This document shows positions 1 through 6,798 of a stretch of 13,296 nucleotides of DNA, in pieces. The notes beneath the pieces are model-generated. The model was not told the DNA's origin and did not search any database. It was given only the letters and a program-made list of their open reading frames with translations. Source of the DNA: Gallionella sp. (GTDB taxonomy: Bacteria > Pseudomonadota > Gammaproteobacteria > Burkholderiales > Gallionellaceae); assembly GCA_024654105.1 (NCBI GenBank), contig JANLID010000129.1, forward strand, positions 1 through 13,296, given 5' to 3'. Position 1 is the stretch's first letter; the number at the start of each line of letters is the position of its first letter. A program made the position numbers and the translations under genes.

Positions 1-97
1 GGCTCATGGGTTTTGTGTGATAACTTTATGATTACGCGACGAATTATAGCATTTTATTGGGGTGGTTGGTGAAATTTTAAGTCCGACAGGCTGCTAG
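1..97. mobile_element. Partial end of an insertion sequence (terminal inverted repeat at 71-97)
   Basis: Positions 71-97 are the exact reverse complement of 13199-13225 (27 of 27 bases). The sequence outside this repeat (1-70) does not resemble the sequence outside the other copy. That is what the two different ends of one IS look like: similar terminal repeats, unrelated subterminal DNA. The tip would be at or near 97, with the element body to the left and off the window. No transposase fragment can be read in 97 bases. The CTAG at the tip (94-97) could belong to the target site rather than to the element. I cannot assign the IS family from this sequence. Confidence 0.55.
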
Positions 98-272
98 CAG
101 CGGCGTGGCAATGGCGCGCCTCTTCAAGCCTGTGGGACAGGAGCCAGATTGCACGTTGAGCATTTGCAATGGTGCAGATGGTGGTATAATTTGCACCAGT
201 CGATTTTGCAGTTGTATGTGATTCCGACTCCGCGCCCGATTGCAGTCGGGCGTTATCATTTCTGGTAGCCAT
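54..272 (-). CDS. Small hypothetical protein, 3' end replaced by IS sequence
   Basis: This 72-codon frame starts 2 nt after the stop codon of the AlpA-like gene and has a perfect GGAGGT ribosome binding site overlapping that gene's last codons, so it is very probably translated and coupled to it. Residues 1-57 are polar and I do not recognise a domain in them. From about residue 58 to the stop, the protein is encoded by the terminal inverted repeat of the IS and a few bases beyond it (residues ASSLSDLKF onward). The native C-terminus has therefore been lost and the present product is a truncated fusion. Small genes directly after alpA are common in P4-like satellites and islands, but no function can be assigned. 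The start is well supported; function of the remnant is doubtful. Confidence 0.45.
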   Translation of the reverse strand: MATRNDNARLQSGAESESHTTAKSTGANYTTICTIANAQRAIWLLSHRLEEARHCHAAASSLSDLKFHQPPQ

Positions 273-274
273 GA

Positions 275-544
275 TTACACCTCCGCCGTCTTGCGACTGT
301 CAGCGATGCGCGATGCAATCCAACCTTGTATTTCAGCCTCTACCCAAGCCACGCTCATACTGCCAAGCGAAATGGGGCGGGGGAAAGTGGGATCGTAGTG
401 CGGAGATTTTTCATCAAGCCGCGCGTAGATTGTGGATCGTGATAATCCGATAGCTTGCTCGACTTGTTTCCTGCGAAGTAAACGATGCGCGATTGCGCCT
501 TGCGGGGTTTGCGGGTGCGCTACTGCGCCTTGTGACTTGGACAT
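275..544 (-). CDS. AlpA-family phage/island transcriptional regulator
   Basis: This 89-aa protein has the AlpA layout: a leader of about 20 residues, then a winged-helix/MerR-like HTH at about residues 21-45 (RLLRRKQVEQAIGLSRSTIY), and then the typical FPRPISLG stretch followed by W-x-x-x-x-I-x-x-WI at 55-77. AlpA proteins bind DNA near the integrase and act as excisionase or activator of integrase genes in cryptic prophages and islands. It lies 184 bp downstream of the integrase on the same strand, which fits that role. The start has a good AGAAGGA site a few bases upstream. The N-terminal 20 residues (GAVAHPQTPQGAIAHR) contain a near-repeat and look unstructured. Family assignment is confident; whether it acts as an excisionase or as a regulator is inference. 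Confidence 0.85.
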   Translation of the reverse strand: MSKSQGAVAHPQTPQGAIAHRLLRRKQVEQAIGLSRSTIYARLDEKSPHYDPTFPRPISLGSMSVAWVEAEIQGWIASRIADSRKTAEV

Positions 545-677
545 GGTCTTTTCCTTCTAAGTGCGCCTCACGGCGTTAAAATTCGATAATCCACATCAGC
601 GCTTCACAGCTTTAGACGTGGGCTTCTTTTTCGTGACATGTGCCGCTGTATTGCTCGCTGCAAATACCACTGATAGG

Positions 678-706
678 AATATATCGTACTATTTAATCCT
701 GCGCAA
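678..706 (-). promoter_or_regulatory. Candidate sigma-70 promoter for the alpA-like operon
   Basis: Read on the minus strand, TTGCGC (706-701) is followed after exactly 17 bases by TATATT (683-678), close to the sigma-70 consensus. Transcription would begin near 670 and leave a leader of about 125 nt before the AlpA start at 544. No other gene is seen in the 184-bp gap between alpA and the integrase. The call rests on the match alone. Confidence 0.4.
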
Positions 707-728
707 GTATTTGTTTATAAAGCGGAAG

Positions 729-2009
729 TTATTGCCGCTCATCTTGCTTTTTGTGTAGCGGTATCACGTCCGCACCCTTCGCCAAGCCGTCAAGATAATC
801 AGCCCATGCCTGCATCATGGTGGTGCGCTCTGGTAGATACATACGCCACGCTTCGCGCTTGTAAGCCGCCTTGATCTTGTTCGGCTCTTCATGGGCAAGT
901 TGACGCTCTAACCATTCCTGCTTATAGCCCATGTTGTCCAGAATGGTTGAAGCCATCGCCCTGAAGCCGTGCGGGGTCATTTCATCATTCGCCCACCCCA
1001 TGCGCCGCAATGCGGAGCGGATCGCGTTATCACTCATTGGCCGGTCATGGTCACGTTCGCCGGGGAAAACATATTTGCCGCGCCCGGTCAGCGGTTGTAT
1101 TTCGCGCAATACTTCCACTGCCTGCTTTGCCAATGGCACTATATGCGTAACTCCCATTTTCATTTTGTCAGCCGGAATAATCCATTCTGCTTTATCAAGG
1201 TCAAGCTCAGCCCATTCCATCTTGCGCAGTTCGCCCGGGCGCACGAATAGCAGGGGTGATAACTTGAATGCGCTCTTCACGACATAAGAGCCTTGATAGC
1301 CTTCAATGTCGCGCAACAGTTCGCCCACCTTTTTGGGGTCAGTTATCGCGGCAAAGTGTTTTTCCTTTTTGACTGGTGGCAATGCGCCGCGCAGGTCGCC
1401 CGTAGGATCACGCTCAGCGCGTCCGGTTGCCACGGCATACCTGAATACCTGTCCACAACAAGCAAGTGCCCTATGCGCCGTTTCCAGCGCACCGCGGCTT
1501 TCAATGCGCCGGATCGCTGCCAGTAATGCAGGCGCGTTAATCTCGGCAATGGGCGTTGCGCCTATCCACGGGAAAACATCTTTTTCCAGCCGGGCGATGA
1601 TCTTGCTGGAATGGTTTTCTTTCCAGTTTGGCGCATGGCGGATAAACCATTCGCGGGCGATAACTTCAAAGCTGTTTTCAGTCAGTGCGACTACAACCGT
1701 TTTTTGTGCCTGCTTCACTGCGCCGGGGTCTGCACCATTCGCCAACAGCTTGCGCGCCTCTTCGCGTCGTTCCCGCGCTTCCGATAGTGCCACGTCTGGA
1801 TATACGCCAATTGCCAAGGTTTTGCGTTTGCCAGCGAAGCGATAATCAAGCCGCCAATACTTTGCGCCGCGCACGATCTCTTCTTTTTTCTTCTCGTTGA
1901 TCTTCACGCTATCCGGTTGCGCCAGTAGATACATGCCGCCGCCATCCGCTCGTTTTTGTGGCTTGCCGGTTGCGTTTGCCCTTTTCACTTCCAAGTCAGT
2001 CAGTGCCAT
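729..2009 (-). CDS. Tyrosine recombinase / integrase of P4 type (DUF4102 N-terminus)
   Basis: This 426-aa integrase cuts and rejoins DNA at the attachment site of a genomic island. The N-terminal arm-binding domain (about residues 5-95) has the KADGGGMYL-like block (KRADGGGMYLL, 19-29) and ...KTLAIGVYPDVALSEARERREEAR. A core-binding SAM-like domain spans about 112-205. The catalytic domain shows R257 (VRPGELRKMEW), a likely Lys in DKMKM (281-285), H347 and R350 (HGFR), H373 (LAHEE) and the nucleophile Y383 (AAYKRE). All expected residues are present, and the length is normal for the family, so it should be active. The ATG has a purine-rich GGGG a few bases upstream. It is transcribed away from the neighbouring tRNA-Met, which is the usual position relative to the attachment site. 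Confidence 0.95.
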   Translation of the reverse strand: MALTDLEVKRANATGKPQKRADGGGMYLLAQPDSVKINEKKKEEIVRGAKYWRLDYRFAGKRKTLAIGVYPDVALSEARERREEARKLLANGADPGAVKQAQKTVVVALTENSFEVIAREWFIRHAPNWKENHSSKIIARLEKDVFPWIGATPIAEINAPALLAAIRRIESRGALETAHRALACCGQVFRYAVATGRAERDPTGDLRGALPPVKKEKHFAAITDPKKVGELLRDIEGYQGSYVVKSAFKLSPLLFVRPGELRKMEWAELDLDKAEWIIPADKMKMGVTHIVPLAKQAVEVLREIQPLTGRGKYVFPGERDHDRPMSDNAIRSALRRMGWANDEMTPHGFRAMASTILDNMGYKQEWLERQLAHEEPNKIKAAYKREAWRMYLPERTTMMQAWADYLDGLAKGADVIPLHKKQDERQ

Positions 2010-2022
2010 GATTTAACCCCTT

Positions 2023-2075
2023 TTGACGGTATCAACTACTGACGGCATGTCAGATACCGTCAAATATACCGTCAA
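2023..2075. repeat. Cluster of TTGACGGTAT boxes upstream of the integrase
   Basis: Three copies of one box lie between the integrase start and the tRNA: TTGACGGTATC at 2023-2033, its inverse GATACCGTCAA at 2053-2063, and TATACCGTCAA at 2065-2075. A degenerate CTGACGGCA lies at 2039-2047. Such clusters beside the attachment site are typical of integrase arm-type sites or of operators for the island regulator. They begin 14 bp upstream of the integrase start codon, so a bound protein would also control its expression. Which protein binds is not known. Confidence 0.55.
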
Positions 2076-2119
2076 TTGTCGGTAGATTGCAAGGGAATGA
2101 TTAGGAACGTATAGGCAAC

Positions 2120-2153
2120 AAAAAACCCGCAAAGCCTGTAGCGGTGCGGGTTT
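2120..2153 (-). terminator. Rho-independent terminator after the tRNA-Met gene
   Basis: A perfect 9-bp stem is formed by 2145-2153 and 2123-2131 (AAACCCGCA / TGCGGGTTT) with a 13-nt loop. On the minus strand it is followed by a run of six T ending at 2120. It lies about 35 bp past the CCA end of the tRNA and ends tRNA-directed transcription before the integrase. Because it lies on the island side of the tRNA, it may have arrived with the element. Confidence 0.8.
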
Positions 2154-2188
2154 CATGGAAGTTTCAGGAACACCTGCAAACAGGTATT

Positions 2189-2235
2189 TGGTGGTGATAG
2201 GTGGATTTGAACCACCGACCTCAGCGTTATGAGTG
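2189..2235. other. Inferred attachment-site junction of the island (3' half of tRNA-Met)
   Basis: P4-type integrases commonly recombine into the 3' half of tRNA genes, and the integrase begins about 180 bp beyond this tRNA's 3' end. The core of the junction should therefore lie within the 3' half of the gene, which the element restores on integration. The opposite junction, which would carry a second copy of part of these bases, is not in the window. The exact crossover bases cannot be fixed from this sequence. Confidence 0.4.
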
Positions 2236-2265
2236 CTGCGCTCTAACCACCTGAGCTATATCACC
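2189..2265 (-). tRNA. tRNA-Met (anticodon CAT)
   Basis: The cloverleaf is complete: acceptor GGTGATA (2265-2259) pairs with TATCACC (2199-2193), the D-stem is GCTC/GAGC, the T-stem is GGTGG/CCACC with loop TTCAAAT, and CCA is encoded (2191-2189). The anticodon CAT is at 2231-2229 in loop CTCATAA. The G1-C72 pair argues against initiator tRNA; the close resemblance to the E. coli elongator anticodon arm favours elongator Met over tRNA-Ile2 (also CAT, lysidine-modified). One oddity is that the anticodon stem CAGCA/CGCTG has an A31-C39 mismatch where A-T would be expected. The gene lies 26 bp downstream of the SPOR gene and may be co-transcribed with it; a GGAGA/TCTCC hairpin (2268-2286) sits in the gap. 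Its 3' end adjoins the island. Confidence 0.95.
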
Positions 2266-2291
2266 TCGGAGAGCGCGGCATTCTCCAGATT

Positions 2292-2981
2292 TTACTCCAC
2301 GTTGTCAATGCGCGCGCAGGAAACATTTTTCAGGGTGCTTCCAGAAAAATCCTTCTGTATTTCGGTCAACTCGGCCACGGTTGCCGCATCCGGCTCATTC
2401 AGCACAAACACGGTTGTCTTGAGCTTGCTGGCGCGCTCGCCCATTTGCGCAGAGCGTATGTCCTTGGCTTGCCGCAGGTCGTCGAGGAAGTGCTGCGCTG
2501 CCTCCTGCGTCTTGAACACGCCGAGTGAAATGGCGTTCAGCCATGGCCCGGCATCCGGCACGACGAAGTATTCCGCGATACCACGCTCCTTGAGCTGGGC
2601 AATCTTCTGGGTTACCGCTGCCTTGCTTTTGAGCGGCGGAATATACACCCAGTAGCTTATGGCGCGCTCCACTTGATATTGGCTCAATTTATCGCCGAGT
2701 TGCAGCGCGGATAAGGCCGCCGTAGCCCGCGTCAAGTCTGCTCCCGAAAAATCGCCCCACTCCAGGCAAACTGGTGTGCCAGATTCGGTTGCCAACGGCG
2801 CAGATTCAGCCGCCACAACAGGAAGTTCCGCAACCGGAGCAGTTGACAAGCGAATTTTTTCCTCATGCAACGCCGGTTGCACTTGTGCCAATCGCTCATC
2901 GGCAATCAGACTGCCGCCCCATTGCATTGCCGCAAAAAAGATGACGTTCCCCAGCAGTAGAATCCAGAATAGAGCTCTCAT
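2292..2981 (-). CDS. SPOR-domain membrane protein
   Basis: This 229-aa protein has one N-terminal membrane segment (about residues 4-20, ALFWILLLGNVIFFAAM), with the rest presumably periplasmic. A low-complexity Ala/Pro/Glu linker runs to about 70. Residues 108-180 match the SPOR fold (YWVYIPPLKSK...A..KIAQLKERGI..YFVV...W.NAISLGVFKTQEAA). SPOR domains bind peptidoglycan stripped of stem peptides at division sites, so a role in cell-envelope work is likely but unproven. The start codon overlaps the coaX stop by 4 bases (ATGA), with AGGAAG about 10 nt upstream, so it is the last protein gene of the birA-coaX operon. The fold call is good; no specific name is justified. Confidence 0.85.
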   Translation of the reverse strand: MRALFWILLLGNVIFFAAMQWGGSLIADERLAQVQPALHEEKIRLSTAPVAELPVVAAESAPLATESGTPVCLEWGDFSGADLTRATAALSALQLGDKLSQYQVERAISYWVYIPPLKSKAAVTQKIAQLKERGIAEYFVVPDAGPWLNAISLGVFKTQEAAQHFLDDLRQAKDIRSAQMGERASKLKTTVFVLNEPDAATVAELTEIQKDFSGSTLKNVSCARIDNVE

Positions 2982-3694
2982 GGTGTGTCCGCTTCCTGTG
3001 CGATCAACAGCAAACCTTGCAGCACGAGATTATCTACGATGCGCAACGGCGCGTTAAGATGATTTTGCAGTGCGGCAGCCGCGCCGCCGCTCAGCACAAC
3101 GGGAATAACGTTACCGCCGAGCAACGCATGTTGCCGTTCTATTGCGCCGCAACATGCCTGTATTGCGCCGCTGAACAGCGCGTCGGCGGTATTCAGCGGG
3201 AATGCAGCATAAGTTCCCTGCGCCGGACTCAATTGGGCTGTTGCGTCACACAGACTGCGCCGCATCAGTTCCACCCCGGGCAAAATCAGCCCGCCAGCAA
3301 ATTCCCCGGTAGCTGACAGGGCGTCAACCGTCGTTGCCGTGCCACTGTTCACTACCAGACACGCCCCGCGCACCAGATGCCATGCTGCGATCAGCGCTGC
3401 CCAGCGGTCGCTTCCCAGTTGGGAGGGAGTGGCATAACCGTTGCGTACCCCGCACTGCGCCTGTTGCGCGACAATGAAATGGTGTTGCCCGGCACGAATG
3501 CCGCGAATGCATTGTGCAACATTTCCCCCAGCGACATTACTTACCCAAACTTGCCGTATATCCTCCAGTCCGGCGAATTGCTGCGTCAACTCGCTTGCTT
3601 GTTTGACAGGCAGGACGCCGTTGCGTAGCCAGCTACTCCCGTCCGTAAGCGCCCACTTGATGCGCGTGTTACCCGCGTCGATCAGCAATTTCAT
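2978..3694 (-). CDS. coaX: Type III pantothenate kinase
   Basis: CoaX phosphorylates pantothenate with ATP, the first committed step of coenzyme A synthesis, in the cytoplasm. The 238-aa protein has the ASKHA-fold phosphate motif D6-AGNTRIKW near the N-terminus, the pantothenate/catalytic motif GSDRW at 94-98 (the family's catalytic Asp corresponds to D96), NSGTATTVD at 116-124, and GGLILPG at 134-140. The length is normal for the family. The ATG overlaps the birA stop by 4 bases and has GGGGAG about 6 nt upstream. birA followed by coaX is a common order in beta- and gammaproteobacteria. It should be the cell's essential PanK unless another type exists elsewhere. Confidence 0.95.
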   Translation of the reverse strand: MKLLIDAGNTRIKWALTDGSSWLRNGVLPVKQASELTQQFAGLEDIRQVWVSNVAGGNVAQCIRGIRAGQHHFIVAQQAQCGVRNGYATPSQLGSDRWAALIAAWHLVRGACLVVNSGTATTVDALSATGEFAGGLILPGVELMRRSLCDATAQLSPAQGTYAAFPLNTADALFSGAIQACCGAIERQHALLGGNVIPVVLSGGAAAALQNHLNAPLRIVDNLVLQGLLLIAQEADTP

Positions 3695-4692
3695 CGCAAT
3701 CTCCCCACTTCACCGGAATTGAATTGCCGCATTCCCTGCGCGGTTTCCAGGCATAGCTCACCGCCATCGCTGACCCCGCGCGCAATCCCGCTCACGACTG
3801 AGCCATCCGCCATACGCAATTGAACCGGCTGATTCTGGTGAATATGGTAACGCTCCCACTCATCGCCGAATGCGGCAAAACCGTCTTGCGCAAATTGCCG
3901 CAACGCGCCTGCCAGCTCCTGCAACACGACGGCCAGTAGTTGGTTGCGCGTCGGCGTATCGCGGCACACTTCATCCAGCGCGCTGGCGGGCTGGTCAATC
4001 CGATGGGCAAGATGATCCGGCAAAGAGCAATTCAGGCCGATGCCGATCACCACCGCGCTCGGCCCGAGCATATCGCCTTGTGCCTCGATCAGCACACCGC
4101 CCAGCTTACCCTGCGTGGTCAAAATGTCATTTGGCCATTTCAACTGCACGCCCTGCGCACCCAGCCTGTTCAGTGCGCGCATGATTGCCACACCGGTCGC
4201 CAAGCTCAGGCCGGACAGGGCGTTCAACCCGCAGTCAAAGCGCCACAACAAGGAAAACGTCAGCGCATTGCCAAAACCTGAATGCCAGGCGCGCCCCATC
4301 CGCCCGCGCCCGGCAGTCTGCAATTCCACAGCGATCACGCTGCCGCTGGGTGCGCGCCCGTTCGCAGTATCCAGCCCAGCACGCTGCAACAACAAGGCAT
4401 TGCTGGAATGAGTTTGTGGCACTATTTCCACATCGAATTGCACGGCACTCTTACCCAGCCAGCGCAATACCTCATCAAACTCCAGCCGTTGCCACGAGCG
4501 CGCCAGACGATAACCGCGGCCGCGGATTCGCTGCAGCGCCACGCCGTAATCCACAACCCCGGCCAGTGCGTTGAACACGCTGGCGCGCGACATGCCAAGC
4601 TGGTCTGCCAACGCTTCTCCAGAATGAAATTCGCCGTCCGCAAGAAGGTTCAGCAACTGCCAGGTGCGCGCCTGAACAATGACTTTTGTCAT
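3691..4692 (-). CDS. birA: Bifunctional biotin--[acetyl-CoA-carboxylase] ligase / biotin operon repressor
   Basis: BirA makes biotinyl-5'-AMP and attaches biotin to the carrier protein of acetyl-CoA carboxylase; with its DNA-binding domain it can also repress biotin genes. The 333-aa sequence has a winged HTH at about 8-65 (GEFHSGEALADQLGMSRASVFNAL...GVALQRIRGRGYRL), the ligase motif QTAGRGRMGR at 125-134, KWPND at 185-189, GKLGGVLIE at 195-203, GIGLN at 217-221, and a C-terminal SH3-like domain from about 285. All core motifs are present. The start overlaps the stop of the patatin gene by 4 bases and has only a weak upstream site, so it is probably translated by coupling. Confidence 0.95.
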   Translation of the reverse strand: MTKVIVQARTWQLLNLLADGEFHSGEALADQLGMSRASVFNALAGVVDYGVALQRIRGRGYRLARSWQRLEFDEVLRWLGKSAVQFDVEIVPQTHSSNALLLQRAGLDTANGRAPSGSVIAVELQTAGRGRMGRAWHSGFGNALTFSLLWRFDCGLNALSGLSLATGVAIMRALNRLGAQGVQLKWPNDILTTQGKLGGVLIEAQGDMLGPSAVVIGIGLNCSLPDHLAHRIDQPASALDEVCRDTPTRNQLLAVVLQELAGALRQFAQDGFAAFGDEWERYHIHQNQPVQLRMADGSVVSGIARGVSDGGELCLETAQGMRQFNSGEVGRLR

Positions 4693-5855
4693 TGCGGCAT
4701 CTCATCATCCCGGCGCGGTTGCGCATCGAGAAAACACAGAATTTCGTCGCGCTGTTTCAGCGCATCCTGATAACCACGATCGATCAACGCGCGGCAGAAT
4801 TTTCCTTCGGAGAGCAGGTAGCTCAACAGGATGCCTCCGCTGTGTGGCACTGCGCCGACCATGCGCAACAGCAAACGTATCGTCCAAGGCATTTCCGCTG
4901 CGTAGCGCTCGGCACTTTTCTCGATTGACTGACTGGGTGAAACGACCAGCACATCGACATATTTTATGTCGGCTTGCGCACATACCGATTCCGGCAGCGT
5001 GGCCGCCAATTCGTTGATGCGTTGTACCCGCTCCAGGTCCACTTCCATGCTGTCGAGAAAAATGCTGTTCAGCGCGTGCCCTGCAATATGCGCCAGCGAC
5101 GGATAGTCATTCATCTCGGTGCGCATGGTCTGATTGGTGTAGCCATTTGATGTGACGCCGATGACCAGTATGTGCGTAGCCCCCAGGTGCAGCGCCGAAC
5201 TGATCGGGGCGATCTGACGCATCGAACCGTCGCCGAAATATTCACGGTTAATCAGGGCTGCCGGGAAAATGAAGGGCAGCGCCGAAGAGGCCAGCAAATG
5301 CTTGATCTCGATCTTCGCCGAAATGCCAATACGCCGCGTGCGCCGCCACGGAACCAATTGCGCCACGCCCTGATAAAACGTGACTGATTGTCCCGACCCA
5401 TAGCCGGATGCGGTGACGCTTAACGCATGCAGCAGTCCGGCATCTATGCTGTCCTGGATTTTTTCGCAGGAAAGCACCTCTCCGAGAAATTCGACCAACG
5501 GAGAATTGTCCAGCAGGGATATCTGTTTGATCCGGTTGATACCCAGACCGCTCAGGATCAGTCCGGCCAACCACAACATGGTGTTATTGAGCACGCCAAC
5601 CACATCGGTGCGATACACCTGATTGGCGTGAAAATTTTTCCAGATGTTATCGAGATAGCGCACCCCCTTACGGAAACTCTGCGCGTTGATCGCCAGCGTC
5701 GCGGCATTAAGCGCTCCCGCCGATGTTCCGCAAATCACCGGGAAAGGATTATGCGCGCGGCGCGGCAGGAATTCAGCGATCGCCTTGAGCACGCCGGCCT
5801 GATAAGCGGCGCGCGCGCCGCCTCCGGTGAGGATCAGCCCTGCACGTCTTTCCAT
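4689..5855 (-). CDS. Patatin-like phospholipase family protein
   Basis: This 388-aa protein is a patatin/RssA-type serine hydrolase. The oxyanion-hole loop GGGARAAY is at 11-18, the nucleophile is Ser45 in GTSAG (43-47), and the catalytic Asp is D209 in the DG motif (FGDGSMRQ). These form the Ser-Asp dyad of the family. The extra region of about 100 residues after 280 (KYVDVLVVSPS..., then ...GGILLSYLLSEGKFCRALIDRGYQDA) is usual for the bacterial long form. There is no clear signal peptide, so it is probably cytoplasmic or membrane-associated; the substrate is unknown. It is 7 nt from the preceding small ORF with AGGA upstream of the ATG, and it overlaps birA by 4 bases. Confidence 0.9.
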   Translation of the reverse strand: MERRAGLILTGGGARAAYQAGVLKAIAEFLPRRAHNPFPVICGTSAGALNAATLAINAQSFRKGVRYLDNIWKNFHANQVYRTDVVGVLNNTMLWLAGLILSGLGINRIKQISLLDNSPLVEFLGEVLSCEKIQDSIDAGLLHALSVTASGYGSGQSVTFYQGVAQLVPWRRTRRIGISAKIEIKHLLASSALPFIFPAALINREYFGDGSMRQIAPISSALHLGATHILVIGVTSNGYTNQTMRTEMNDYPSLAHIAGHALNSIFLDSMEVDLERVQRINELAATLPESVCAQADIKYVDVLVVSPSQSIEKSAERYAAEMPWTIRLLLRMVGAVPHSGGILLSYLLSEGKFCRALIDRGYQDALKQRDEILCFLDAQPRRDDEMPQ

Positions 5856-5862
5856 TCGCTTC

Positions 5863-6096
5863 CTATTCGGTCTCGGCCTGCACCGAATTGAGCGCGTCCT
5901 TCAGCGTTTCCTCGGGCAAGGCATTCAGTGCCTCGGACAATGTCTCCGCCGCGTCCAGCGCCGCTTCCGGAAAATTTTCGGCATCGGTATTCGCCACCAG
6001 CACGGCTGCCGCGCCAACCACCTTGAGCAGCCGCGCACGCTCGGCCATCAGCATCTCGATTTCCCTGCCCAATAATGCAACCTCTTGTTTGTTCAT
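5863..6096 (-). CDS. Small conserved-looking hypothetical protein
   Basis: This is the first gene of the leftward operon; it ends 7 nt before the patatin start. I chose the ATG at 6096, giving 77 aa (MNKQEVALLGREIEML...), because AGGGAG lies 7 nt upstream; a TTG immediately before it could also be used. The N-terminal half (about 3-37) is predicted helical with heptad-like hydrophobics (LLGREIEMLMAERARLLKVVGAAAVLV), followed by an acidic, Ala/Leu-rich helix. No membrane segment or catalytic motif is evident. It resembles small helical accessory proteins, but I do not recognise the family. Confidence 0.7.
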   Translation of the reverse strand: MNKQEVALLGREIEMLMAERARLLKVVGAAAVLVANTDAENFPEAALDAAETLSEALNALPEETLKDALNSVQAETE

Positions 6097-6195
6097 CAAT
6101 CATCTCCCTGGTGCGCCTTCGAGCTTCGCAATGTCAGTGCGGCCCCGCGCAGTTGCTTGTCCATTTCTTACCGCGCAAATACATATCGCGCGGCG

Positions 6196-6201
6196 ATTAT
6201 A
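6196..6201 (-). promoter_or_regulatory. -10 element of the patatin-birA-coaX-SPOR operon promoter
   Basis: A perfect TATAAT is read on the minus strand at 6201-6196, about 100 nt upstream of the first start codon. The -35 position at 17-bp spacing holds only GGTGCT, a weak match. The predicted leader contains a small CGCGC...GCGCG hairpin (about 6173-6192 on the plus strand). It is the best promoter candidate for the whole leftward operon. Confidence 0.5.
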
Positions 6202-6282
6202 GCGCAGCAACACCTTGCAGCACCGCGTTATCCCAATTCCAGATCAAAGGAAAACATCCGGCAGGAGCCGTGATTTAACCAG

Positions 6283-6315
6283 CCACTTACCCATCGTTTT
6301 TTGATGGGTTAGTGG
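6283..6315. repeat. 13-bp imperfect inverted repeat in the divergent intergenic region
   Basis: The arms CCACTTACCCATC (6283-6295) and GATGGGTTAGTGG (6303-6315) pair with one mismatch around a 7-nt loop of GTTTTTT. No T-run follows either arm, so it is not a standard terminator. It lies between the divergent starts of the leftward operon (6096) and the rightward gene at 6420. Apart from this hairpin and the -10 element near 6200, I see no gene in the 323-bp gap 6097-6419. Confidence 0.6.
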
Positions 6316-6419
6316 AATGGCTATGCAAAGCTATCGCGCCGGGTGCGCCCTTTTGCTACCAATCTCATGATCTTTGAAATAAAATCGAAGCCCGTTCAAT
6401 CAGACGTTGCGAATCCATA

Positions 6420-6764
6420 ATGCCACGCGAAATAAAAGAATCCGATTGGAAGCTGCTAAGGCAGTTGCATCCCGTTGCGCTTGAGCGCTTCTCTCAGCGC
6501 ATCCTGTCGGAAATCGGGAGCATCAACGCGGATAGCGCAAAGAGTTTTCACCAGCGCTATTTGGATATTTTCAAAGTTGTTGAATGTCGAGACCGGGAAA
6601 TGGCGCAACTGTTTAACGATCTCCGGCGTTCAACCGCACTGACTCAAATCGCCTTGATTCAATCCCGTGGCTTGCTGACGGAAGACGAGTTACTGCGCTT
6701 CAGCAAAGAAGCCCTCGGCATTGTAGAAGTACTGCTTAATGGACGGCAGGACGATGGCAAATAA
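6420..6764 (+). CDS. Hypothetical protein, helical, 114 aa
   Basis: The protein (MPREIKESDWKLLRQLHPVALERF...) is almost wholly alpha-helical by composition, with no signal peptide, membrane segment or recognisable catalytic motif. The first 25 residues, with an acidic/aromatic ESDWKLLRQLHPVALERF block, have the look of a conserved family of short proteobacterial proteins, but I cannot name it or give a function. No ribosome binding site precedes the ATG; instead the start overlaps the TAA of a 17-codon frame starting at 6367 (TAATG), so coupling is possible. It is convergent with the XRE regulator that follows, with a 34-bp gap and no clear terminator. Confidence 0.7.
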   Translation: MPREIKESDWKLLRQLHPVALERFSQRILSEIGSINADSAKSFHQRYLDIFKVVECRDREMAQLFNDLRRSTALTQIALIQSRGLLTEDELLRFSKEALGIVEVLLNGRQDDGK

Positions 6765-6798
6765 TCGCCCGAAACGCTCCGCATAACACAGCCTCACC

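Noticed and set aside
561..758. 65-codon rightward frame in the alpA-integrase gap
   Set aside because: There is no ribosome site, it crosses the putative alpA promoter and overlaps the 3' end of the integrase; the hydrophobic tail reflects AT-rich DNA.
1306..1845. 179-codon rightward frame opposite the integrase, and other long frames there
   Set aside because: It lies wholly inside the integrase, which has all catalytic residues; the antisense translation is low in recognisable motifs and is a shadow of GC-rich codon use.
2292..6764. Core operon region as part of the island
   Set aside because: Gene content is housekeeping with tight operon overlaps, and the integrase-tRNA geometry puts the island to the left of the tRNA only.
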